From a virus, in IMG/VR virus record IMGVR_UViG_3300048029_000697, positions 1-54,848 of that record: a stretch of DNA of 54,848 bases. One strand, written 5' to 3'. Of the stretch, positions 45,925-52,271 are shown one piece after another (position 1 is the stretch's first letter; each line of letters opens with the position of its first letter). A program made the position numbers and the translations under genes. The notes under the pieces are model-generated. The model was not told where the DNA came from. It made no database searches and saw only the letters and a program-made list of their open reading frames with translations.

Positions 45925-46823
45925 TTTAAGTATTTATTTTTTGCGTGAGTTCTGATTTCATTAAATACGTTTTCGTTCCAAACGAATTTATTTTCGAATT
46001 TATCGTAAACTTCTTGATTCAGCCAACTGTCTAGCTTGAAGTTTTTAGGGTTACTATGTTCCCCTATTTCACCTATATACTTAAAGTTATTTGTCAAAGT
46101 AGATATTTTTATCATACCTCTTGCTGCAAAAGCCGCTGAAGTACAAGAGTCTTGACTTGATACTATTTTATTAGGGTCAGCTCCTATTGACGACATCAAA
46201 TCCAAGATTTCTTTATGAGGTCTGAACCTATATTCTTCAGGTAGTAGATTCCAGTATTTTTCAAGAATGTCATATATTTTCTCGTAAGAGGATTTTCTCA
46301 TTGCATATGCCCACAAGTGGTCCATTAATACTAGCTTATCTTTATTATCTTCTTGCATTTTTATAGGTAATCTGTCGTCGCTATCGTGCAGGTAATTTAT
46401 GTAGGAATATTTATATGATTTTTTAGATCTATGATGCTCACCAAAACAATTGATCATTGCGATTCTTTCGTCATCTCTGAATTTTTCAATTAAAAAATCT
46501 AATTGCTGTATATAGTGTGGAGCTAAAACTGAATCGTCTTCTATTAAAATCAAGAAATCGTTATCTTTAAAAACTAATTCTCTTGCGTATTTCATTATCC
46601 TAGCTACTCCCTGATTTGATTTAGCAATAAATGTTTCACAGTGAGGTATCATCTCTTTTGATAATTCAAAAGATTTCTTGACCAAATCTACATCTTCTTT
46701 GAATCTAGGCCCATCTACAACGCAATATACTTTTCTATCCCAGCACTGGCTTGATACTGAATGTAATACCTTCTTGAAGTATTCTGGCCTATTATATGCA
46801 GTGAGAACTATTGGCGTCTTCAT
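45921..46823 (-). CDS. GT-A glycosyltransferase (GT2/GT13-like)
   Basis: 300 residues. The N-terminus TPIVLTAYNRPEYFKKVLHS is a typical GT-A start; SNQGVARIMKYARELVF and FLILIEDDSVLAPHYIQQLD give the acceptor helix and the E-D-D metal motif, as in N-acetylglucosaminyltransferase-I-like proteins. A second half (HLWAYAMRKSSYEKIYDILE) probably binds the acceptor. It overlaps the genes on both sides by 4 bases. The gene is inside a run of five overlapping or abutting transferase genes, consistent with stepwise building of one oligosaccharide. Confidence 0.7.
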   Translation of the reverse strand: MKTPIVLTAYNRPEYFKKVLHSVSSQCWDRKVYCVVDGPRFKEDVDLVKKSFELSKEMIPHCETFIAKSNQGVARIMKYARELVFKDNDFLILIEDDSVLAPHYIQQLDFLIEKFRDDERIAMINCFGEHHRSKKSYKYSYINYLHDSDDRLPIKMQEDNKDKLVLMDHLWAYAMRKSSYEKIYDILEKYWNLLPEEYRFRPHKEILDLMSSIGADPNKIVSSQDSCTSAAFAARGMIKISTLTNNFKYIGEIGEHSNPKNFKLDSWLNQEVYDKFENKFVWNENVFNEIRTHAKNKYLK

Positions 46824-47593
46824 TGACTAATGATAGAGTTATGACCTTTATTTCTCCACTTTTTTCCATCCTTGCATAAAATTGTATTTATATTTCCAAA
46901 AGAATTTGTTCCTGTTAACTGTTTGTATTTGCAGTTCTGCATATTTAAACATATAGTTATTACTGATTCAGGGACCTTGATCATGTATTCCGGATATCCT
47001 TCATTCCAAAGAATGTTAATTGCATTAACGTAATAATCTAAACAATTCATATATTTTTTAATTTCATCAGGAGGTCCTATCGCGAATTGGTCATTGATTT
47101 GATTTGGTAGCGAGGCTTTGTCGTATACAAAACTAAAACTAAACTCTTTTTTTATCTCTTCTTCATGGTTGTAAATATTATCACTTTCAAATAAAGGTAA
47201 TCTTATGAATTTATTTTTAATACAATCTTTTATTTCATGTTTTTTAATTTCCTCTAATATTTGAATATCTGGCCTTAGTCTGATTACTAGATCATATTTA
47301 GTTTTTTGATTACAAAATAAATTATAAACAGCTTTCATATTAAAGAGCATCGGTAGTAAGCCTTTGCTTGGTTTTACTGGGTGTTTATGTGAATCAAATA
47401 GCTTTAGGTCTTCACTTCCCGTAATTGCAAACTTTTTAGGTTTATAGTGATTATAGAAATCCGGGTAATTCTCTGTACTCCATGTGGTAAAAAAGATGTC
47501 AGGCTTTAAGGGTTTTATAATATATTCAGTGATAGACTCAGAACATTCTGCCCAGTCTCCTAATTTTCCACTAAAAAGTAATGCTGTTTTCAT
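46820..47593 (-). CDS. Putative glycosyltransferase, GT-A-like
   Basis: 257 residues. The start MKTALLFSGKLGDWAECSES and the segments DIFFTTWSTENYPDFY and TKYDLVIRLRPDIQILEEIK resemble a group of virus- and LPS-cluster-encoded transferases in which the R-P-D stretch takes the place of DxD. FAIGPPDEIKKYMNCLDYYV in the second half fits acceptor recognition. It overlaps both neighbours by 4 bases. No specificity can be assigned, and the family identification is by pattern only. Confidence 0.55.
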   Translation of the reverse strand: MKTALLFSGKLGDWAECSESITEYIIKPLKPDIFFTTWSTENYPDFYNHYKPKKFAITGSEDLKLFDSHKHPVKPSKGLLPMLFNMKAVYNLFCNQKTKYDLVIRLRPDIQILEEIKKHEIKDCIKNKFIRLPLFESDNIYNHEEEIKKEFSFSFVYDKASLPNQINDQFAIGPPDEIKKYMNCLDYYVNAINILWNEGYPEYMIKVPESVITICLNMQNCKYKQLTGTNSFGNINTILCKDGKKWRNKGHNSIISQ

Positions 47594-48543
47594 TCTGTTA
47601 TATATTCCGTTATGTCTCTCTGAGCAACTAAACTCTCAATGTCATCAAGTAGGAATGGGTAAAGTTTATAAGCTGGGTTTACGAGCATATTTTTAATTAT
47701 CTGACTTGCGCTACTAACGTCATAATGTAAGGGGAAGACATATCTTTCATTAAATAACCACCTGATTAAATAAGAATATTGAACGGTTCCATATTTTTGA
47801 CAATATTTTGAGAAAGTAAATGTAGGTTTACCAAAATGATACGGAATGTATCGTATTCCCGAGTCAATACCAAACATAGCTGTACATTTACTTGCTAAAT
47901 AAAATATTTGCCTTAAATCTGCGTGAATTAAATGTAATTTAGGATTTTTTGATCCCAAGAAATCTTTATATTTATGCTTTGAGTCATTATCGTAAAGAAT
48001 TATTAAATTAAAATCTTTTGTTACGTCATTGATTAACCTCTTGATATACCAATCCTCCATATTCGAGTCTGCATTATCTCTTGCATAAAGATGAGCTAAA
48101 ATAAATTTCTTAAAAGGTAACTCTATATTTTGAGTTAAGTTGGTGGTAGGTCTTGGGAATACATTAAAATATTTAAACCAATCGTAATCGTGATTTAACC
48201 AATCTAGAGAATCGATATGCAAATCGTAGAACTTATCATAAACTCCTTTCATTAATTTTATATCGTTAGGTGGCACATTTTTGATTGACCCTCTATAATC
48301 TTCTTCTGGAAAATTTGATGATTTTATTCGAAAATTTTTATATTTCTTTTTTTCTAAAACAAAAACATCATTAAAATGGTCTGGCCATATTTCTCTAAGT
48401 ATGTCTGACTGTATTGAGTTGCCTTCTGTATCTGACCATAAGTCTATTTTACATCCAGGGTGATATTCCTTGATAGCAGGTATGAATCTATTGGCGGCGA
48501 AATGATCACCTAGGCCTCCCTCCATTCTAACAGATATCTTCAT
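47590..48543 (-). CDS. Heptosyltransferase-like (GT9/GT-B) glycosyltransferase
   Basis: 317 residues. The N-terminus VRMEGGLGDHFAANRFIPAI followed by KEYHPGCKIDLWSD is a GT9-type start (G-G-L-G-D). The C-terminal half has FILAHLYARDNADSNMEDWY, LIILYDNDSKH and CTAMFGIDSGIRYIPYHFGK, equivalent to the nucleotide-sugar site of ADP-heptose transferases. A good Shine-Dalgarno (AAGGGAG, 5 bases before ATG 48543) lies inside the end of the upstream regulator gene, which it overlaps by 17 bases. Confidence 0.7.
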   Translation of the reverse strand: MKISVRMEGGLGDHFAANRFIPAIKEYHPGCKIDLWSDTEGNSIQSDILREIWPDHFNDVFVLEKKKYKNFRIKSSNFPEEDYRGSIKNVPPNDIKLMKGVYDKFYDLHIDSLDWLNHDYDWFKYFNVFPRPTTNLTQNIELPFKKFILAHLYARDNADSNMEDWYIKRLINDVTKDFNLIILYDNDSKHKYKDFLGSKNPKLHLIHADLRQIFYLASKCTAMFGIDSGIRYIPYHFGKPTFTFSKYCQKYGTVQYSYLIRWLFNERYVFPLHYDVSSASQIIKNMLVNPAYKLYPFLLDDIESLVAQRDITEYITE

Positions 48544-48850
48544 GCTGTCTCCCTTTGATTAGGATATTTTTGGAATTTACTACAACAGTCTTCAGTTGTG
48601 TCATTGTATTCCCTGCTGTTTTTTTTCTTAAAATATGTTTGGCCTTATGAAGCCTATTTAGGCTTGCTGATATTTTACCATAAGACATACCACCCAATTC
48701 ACCAGCTATCTTGTTGTTGGAAAAATATATGGGTTTACCGTGCCCTGCCTTATCGACAAGATAAGAATAAACAACTAGATCGTTGCCAATTAAATTTCCC
48801 GAAATAATATCTTCTTGGATAGCTAATGGTATTTGGATGAATTTTTTCAT
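48527..48850 (-). CDS. Winged-helix DNA-binding protein, likely operon regulator
   Basis: 107 residues. About 20-85 reads as a winged helix: DLVVYSYLVDKAGHGKPIYF, then SNNKIAGELGGMSYGKISAS and LNRLHKAKHILRKK (recognition helix and wing), as in MarR- or replication-initiator-like domains. First gene of the leftward operon. The sigma70-type promoter upstream leaves only 7 bases before ATG, so the transcript is probably leaderless. By position next to a divergent promoter pair with a candidate palindromic operator, it may switch leftward and rightward early transcription. Whether it represses or activates is unknown. Confidence 0.65.
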   Translation of the reverse strand: MKKFIQIPLAIQEDIISGNLIGNDLVVYSYLVDKAGHGKPIYFSNNKIAGELGGMSYGKISASLNRLHKAKHILRKKTAGNTMTQLKTVVVNSKNILIKGRQHEDIC

Positions 48851-48857
48851 TCGGTAG

Positions 48858-48886
48858 ATCTTAAACTAATTAACGACTTTTGTCAA
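48858..48886 (-). promoter_or_regulatory. Strong sigma70-type promoter of the leftward early operon
   Basis: Leftward TTGACA (rc of 48881-48886), 17-base spacer, TAAGAT (rc of 48858-48863), then 7 bases to ATG 48850. The predicted start of transcription is at the start codon, give or take a base. Confidence 0.8.
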
Positions 48887-48926
48887 GCTACATTTAAAAA
48901 ATTAAACTAGCGACATACGAAAAATT

Positions 48927-48952
48927 GTATATTGTTATTCAATAGGATATAC
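48927..48952. promoter_or_regulatory. Candidate operator palindrome between divergent promoters
   Basis: TATTG (48930-48934), 5-base spacer TTATT, CAATA (48940-48944), nested in GTATAT...ATATAC arms (48927-48932 and 48947-48952). It lies roughly 40-50 bases upstream of both -35 boxes, a place where a regulator could affect both directions. The region is strongly AT-rich, so chance symmetry is possible. Confidence 0.3.
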
Positions 48953-48988
48953 TATATATCTTAATTTAATAAATATATAAAATAAGAA

Positions 48989-49017
48989 TTGACTTTTACT
49001 GAATTATCATCTATACT
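48989..49017 (+). promoter_or_regulatory. Strong sigma70-type promoter of the rightward early operon
   Basis: TTGACT (48989-48994), 17-base spacer, TATACT (49012-49017), then 6 bases to ATG 49024. The predicted transcription start coincides with the A of the start codon, so the first gene would be translated from a leaderless mRNA. No Shine-Dalgarno site precedes this ATG. Confidence 0.8.
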
Positions 49018-49023
49018 TGTTCT

Positions 49024-49335
49024 ATGGAAAATATTATAGACCTAGCTAAAGAAAAGTGTTTCATAATTAAATGCTCAGATTGGAATATAGTCCTATCTGC
49101 GGAATCAGAAACAGAGGCATGTACTAAAGCATTAATTAATATGCTAGCTGAAAGAGGTAAGGATTTAAAGTTATCATCAGTTATGGTTTCATCTAAAATA
49201 ACCAAAGACTTTATACCAAACGAAGTAGATGATGATTTTAATGAAGTAACTAGCTATCATTCGGTTTCTAGGATGTTAGCTAATGCAGGTTTTCATGATT
49301 TATCAGTTAAAGTTAGGAATATTTTCGGAGCATGA
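49024..49335 (+). CDS. Small acidic early phage protein, unknown function
   Basis: 103 residues, first gene of the rightward operon. The N-terminus MENIIDLAKEKCFIIKCSDW, followed by VLSAESETEACTKALINMLA and LKLSSVMVSSKI, resembles small proteins I have seen in marine phages, but no function is attached to them. The alpha-beta layout suggests a small regulatory or host-takeover protein. The start at 49024 is supported by the promoter geometry (leaderless). It overlaps the kinase gene by 4 bases (ATGA). Confidence 0.65.
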   Translation: MENIIDLAKEKCFIIKCSDWNIVLSAESETEACTKALINMLAERGKDLKLSSVMVSSKITKDFIPNEVDDDFNEVTSYHSVSRMLANAGFHDLSVKVRNIFGA

Positions 49336-49877
49336 ATATCATAGGAATATCAGGATTAGCTAGGTCAGGGAAAGATACTTTATATTCTTTATTAGCGAAA
49401 AAGTTAAAAGACGAAGGGCTCTCGTCAACTAGAATAGCATTCGCAGATGAATTAAAAGAAGAATGTAATGATTTCTTGTTTAAGAATGTAGGAATATCAG
49501 CATTCACAGAGAAAAATTCCGAAAAGGAAATCATTAGACCTTTCTTGGTTTGTTACGGATCAAAGGTAAGACGAAGGCTTAATGAAAACTGCTGGATAGA
49601 AAAAGTTTCCCATAGACTTAAACAGATAAATGGAGTAAATTACGCATTCATTACTGACGTAAGATACGAAAACGAAATAAATTGGGTTAAATCAAAACAA
49701 GGTAAAACCATTCATATATCAAGAGAAGGAAATATAGCTCCAAACGAAGAGGAGTTGAATAACAATCCCAAATTAATTAAAGCTTCTCAATATAAATATG
49801 AGTGGAAAAATTTCGAAGAAGTAGATAATCTATATATACAAAACAAAATTAACCAAATATATAATGAACTTTTTTAA
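49332..49877 (+). CDS. Deoxynucleoside monophosphate kinase
   Basis: 181 residues. The P-loop GLARSGKDT (residues 8-16) with preceding MNIIGIS, followed by RIAFADELKEECNDF (acceptor-binding LID/NMP region) and FITDVRYENEINWVKSKQGK near the C-terminus, matches phage dNMP kinases such as T4 gp1. It phosphorylates dNMPs to dNDPs for phage DNA synthesis in the cytoplasm. The gene overlaps its upstream neighbour by 4 bases and the sigma-like gene by 14, so it is co-transcribed with the replication and regulatory genes. Confidence 0.85.
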   Translation: MNIIGISGLARSGKDTLYSLLAKKLKDEGLSSTRIAFADELKEECNDFLFKNVGISAFTEKNSEKEIIRPFLVCYGSKVRRRLNENCWIEKVSHRLKQINGVNYAFITDVRYENEINWVKSKQGKTIHISREGNIAPNEEELNNNPKLIKASQYKYEWKNFEEVDNLYIQNKINQIYNELF

Positions 49878-50475
49878 TAATCACACAGACCTAGAGCTTA
49901 TTAATAATATCAAAAATAGAACTGATATTGAGGCTAGTTTAAATGAATTAGTAGAAAGACATAGTGGAATATATATTGATATGGTTAATGCTTACTCAAC
50001 GAAGGATAATCCATTTATAGACAAAGAAGACTTAATCAACGATAAGGAATATAAAATTTTCTCCGCAGCACTAAAGTATGATGAAAGTAAAGGTGCGAAA
50101 TTTAGTACGTATCTAGGAAACGAAACTAAATGGAATTGCTTAAATACTTACAACAAAAACAAGAGGCGTCCAGTATTTCAATCAGAATATATAGAGAATA
50201 TGTCAGATCAAGAATCTAAGGAATCTAACGATATCGCCAATTCAATCAAAAAAGATATTTTCAATAAAGTTCTTAACCTTATAGGTTCCCACCCAGATAA
50301 AAGAGTCGAAAAAATATTTAACATGAGATACATAGAAGGAAATAAAAACAAAGTAATGCCTTGGAAAAATATAGGAGATTCATTAAATCTGAGTATCCAA
50401 GGATGCATTAATATACATAACTCAGCAATAAAAGACATACAAAACGAACTGAAAGGAGAATTTAATTTTGAATAG
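49864..50475 (+). CDS. Phage sigma-factor-like protein (sigma70 regions 2 and 4)
   Basis: 203 residues. Region 2: helices from about 22 (IEASLNELVERHSGIYIDMV, KEDLINDKEYKIFSAAL) leading to KYDESKGAKFSTYL (71-84) and NETKWNCLN, the hallmark 2.2-2.3 segment of sigma70-family proteins. Region 4 (about 143-196): VEKIFNMRYIEGN, then WKNIGDSLNLSIQGCINIHN, a helix-turn-helix able to contact promoter DNA. Region 3 is lacking, as in small alternative sigmas. The gene is early and follows a host-type promoter. Structural genes carry a distinct AGTGTAWWAT element without -35, so this protein is the natural candidate for a late sigma. The DNA specificity is inference. Confidence 0.75.
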   Translation: MNFFNNHTDLELINNIKNRTDIEASLNELVERHSGIYIDMVNAYSTKDNPFIDKEDLINDKEYKIFSAALKYDESKGAKFSTYLGNETKWNCLNTYNKNKRRPVFQSEYIENMSDQESKESNDIANSIKKDIFNKVLNLIGSHPDKRVEKIFNMRYIEGNKNKVMPWKNIGDSLNLSIQGCINIHNSAIKDIQNELKGEFNFE

Positions 50476-50851
50476 ATTTATAGGATTAGGTAACTTAACA
50501 AAAGATCCAGAGGTAAAAGAAACTAAAACCGGAAAGAAGGTTTGCGTATTCACTATAGCCATAAATAACAGGCCATCAGATAATGTTCTATATATGGACG
50601 TAGAGGCATGGAATAAAACTGCGGATAATTGCGCAAAATTTCTTAGTAAAGGCAGGAAAGTAATGGTAGACGGAAGGCTTCACTTAAATTCATGGAAAAA
50701 CTCAGAAGGGCAAACTAGAAACAAAATTTTCTGCATTGCAGATATAGTTACTTTTTTAAGTGGAAATAATGAGAGTTCTAACGATAATCATTCAGAAAAA
50801 GAAAACGACACACGAGAAGAAGACGACGAATTCTCAGATATCCCTTTTTAA
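50468..50851 (+). CDS. ssb: Single-stranded DNA-binding protein, TTG start
   Basis: 127 residues from TTG 50468, with AAGGAG 9 bases upstream; no ATG exists at the conserved N-terminus. FIGLGNLTKDPEVKETKTGK, then VCVFTIAINNRP, VEAWNKTADNCAKFLSKGRK and VMVDGRLHLNSW give the OB fold of bacterial SSB. The C-terminus is acidic and ends DDEFSDIPF, the partner-docking tip. It protects ssDNA during replication and recombination. Overlaps the sigma-like gene by 8 bases and shares one base with the transferase gene downstream. A second, unrelated ssDNA-binding candidate is at 40680. Confidence 0.95.
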   Translation: MNRFIGLGNLTKDPEVKETKTGKKVCVFTIAINNRPSDNVLYMDVEAWNKTADNCAKFLSKGRKVMVDGRLHLNSWKNSEGQTRNKIFCIADIVTFLSGNNESSNDNHSEKENDTREEDDEFSDIPF

Positions 50852-51906
50852 TGAAAAAAATTATATTCAAAGGCCCACTAAATTCATTATCTTTCGGTAA
50901 TGTATCATTTAATCTACTAAAAGAATTGTATAATGAAAATTACGATGTATCCATCTTCCCCACAGGAAATATAGATGTAAGTTCTTTTCAGGTTCAAGAC
51001 CAAAGCTTCAAGAAGTGGATTGAGGCTGGAGTTAACTCAAGATATAGTAAACTAGATAAAAATTCAACTACATTACAAATGTGGCACCTAAATGGGGCAG
51101 AGAATAGGATAACAAAAAGGCAAATACTTTATACTTTCTACGAACTAGATTCACCAACAGAAGCTGAGAGCAGAATAGCAGAACTTCAAGATAAATTAGT
51201 ATTTAGCAGTTCTTTTGCTAAATCCCATTTTAATGAAAGTCATTTCGCCCCCTTAGGATTCGATACTTCATTTCATAGAACAGGAAAAGAATATTTAAAT
51301 AATAAAATCCATTTCGGTTTGATGGGTAAATTAGAGAAAAGGAAACATACTCAAAAAATAATTAGAGCATGGATAAAGAAATATGGCAACAACTATAATT
51401 ACCAGTTAACATGTTGCATCACAAACCCCTTTTTCAAGAAAGATCAAATGGAAGCCTCCATCAGGAATATTCTTGAAGGTAAAAGCTACGGAAACATTAA
51501 CTTCCTACCGTTTTTACCTAAAAACTCGCAAGTAAATGATTTCCTTAATTCAATAGATATTGACTTAGGGGGAATGAGTGGTGCTGAAGGCTGGAACCTA
51601 CCTTCCTTTAATGCAACATGCTTAGGTAAATGGAGTATAGTTTTAAACTCAACCAGCCATAAAGATTGGGCGAACAAAGATAACTCTATTTTAATAGAGC
51701 CTGACGGCAAAGAAGAAGTATATGATAATATATTTTTCAAAAAAGGTTCTGATTTTAATCAAGGGCACATATATACATTCAATGAAGAAGAGTTTATAGA
51801 AGCAATGAATCTAGCTGAATCAAAATGTAAATCATTAAATACAGAGGGAGAAAAACTAAAAGATAAATTTACATATAAAAATACCTTAGATAGGATATTA
51901 GAATAA
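50851..51906 (+). CDS. Glycosyltransferase (GT4/GT-B type) in the early operon
   Basis: 351 residues. The N-terminal half opens with FKGPLNSLSFGNVSFNLLKE and has LQMWHLNGAENR and ILYTFYELDSPTEAE; the C-terminal half has GLMGKLEKRKHTQKIIRAWI, FLNSIDIDLGGMSGAEGWNL and PSFNATCLGKW, corresponding to the E-x7-E donor site region of GT4 enzymes. It is the only transferase outside the leftward cluster and is linked by TAATG overlaps to ssb and to the next gene. Because it sits with DNA-metabolism genes, modification of DNA as well as of a surface glycan is possible. Substrate unknown. Confidence 0.7.
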   Translation: MKKIIFKGPLNSLSFGNVSFNLLKELYNENYDVSIFPTGNIDVSSFQVQDQSFKKWIEAGVNSRYSKLDKNSTTLQMWHLNGAENRITKRQILYTFYELDSPTEAESRIAELQDKLVFSSSFAKSHFNESHFAPLGFDTSFHRTGKEYLNNKIHFGLMGKLEKRKHTQKIIRAWIKKYGNNYNYQLTCCITNPFFKKDQMEASIRNILEGKSYGNINFLPFLPKNSQVNDFLNSIDIDLGGMSGAEGWNLPSFNATCLGKWSIVLNSTSHKDWANKDNSILIEPDGKEEVYDNIFFKKGSDFNQGHIYTFNEEEFIEAMNLAESKCKSLNTEGEKLKDKFTYKNTLDRILE

Positions 51907-52250
51907 TGCCACTATATACATACGAACACCCAGAAACAGGGGAGACGATAGACTTAATACAAGGAATGAATGAAGATCATGTTTTTGTAGATGAAAAAAG
52001 CGTAAAATGGAAAAGAGTGTGGAATATCCCTCAAGCAAAAATCGATTCCAGTACAGATCCTTTTGATAATAAAGCTTTTATAGAAAAAACTTCAAGCCAA
52101 AAAGGTTCCTACGGAGACTTAATAGATCAAAGTAGAGAGCTTAGTCAAAAAAGAAAAGATAAACTTGGGTATGACCCTGTTAGGCAAAAATATTTTAAGG
52201 AATATAGTAAAAAAAGAAACGGCATAAAGCATCACTTAGATAGGGATTAA
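51906..52250 (+). CDS. FmdB-like protein lacking the zinc cysteines
   Basis: 114 residues. The N-terminus MPLYTYEHPETGETIDLIQG followed by VKWKRVWNIPQAKID resembles the FmdB-type zinc-ribbon proteins (MPxYxYxC...) common in marine phages, but none of the four cysteines is present. The C-terminal half is Lys-rich (SQKRKDKLGYDPVRQKYFKE, YSKKRNGIKHH) and likely disordered or nucleic-acid-binding. It is the last gene of the tight early operon (TAATG with the upstream transferase). A regulatory or small structural role is possible; the family link is tentative. Confidence 0.5.
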   Translation: MPLYTYEHPETGETIDLIQGMNEDHVFVDEKSVKWKRVWNIPQAKIDSSTDPFDNKAFIEKTSSQKGSYGDLIDQSRELSQKRKDKLGYDPVRQKYFKEYSKKRNGIKHHLDRD

Positions 52251-52252
52251 AA

Positions 52253-52265
52253 AAAAGTGTAATAT
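52253..52265 (+). promoter_or_regulatory. Late-type promoter element before the repeat fibre gene
   Basis: AAAAGTGTAATAT. The hexamer TAATAT ends 6 bases before ATG 52272. It separates the fibre genes from the early operon ending at 52250, consistent with the fibre being late-expressed. Confidence 0.45.
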
Positions 52266-52271
52266 CTTCGT

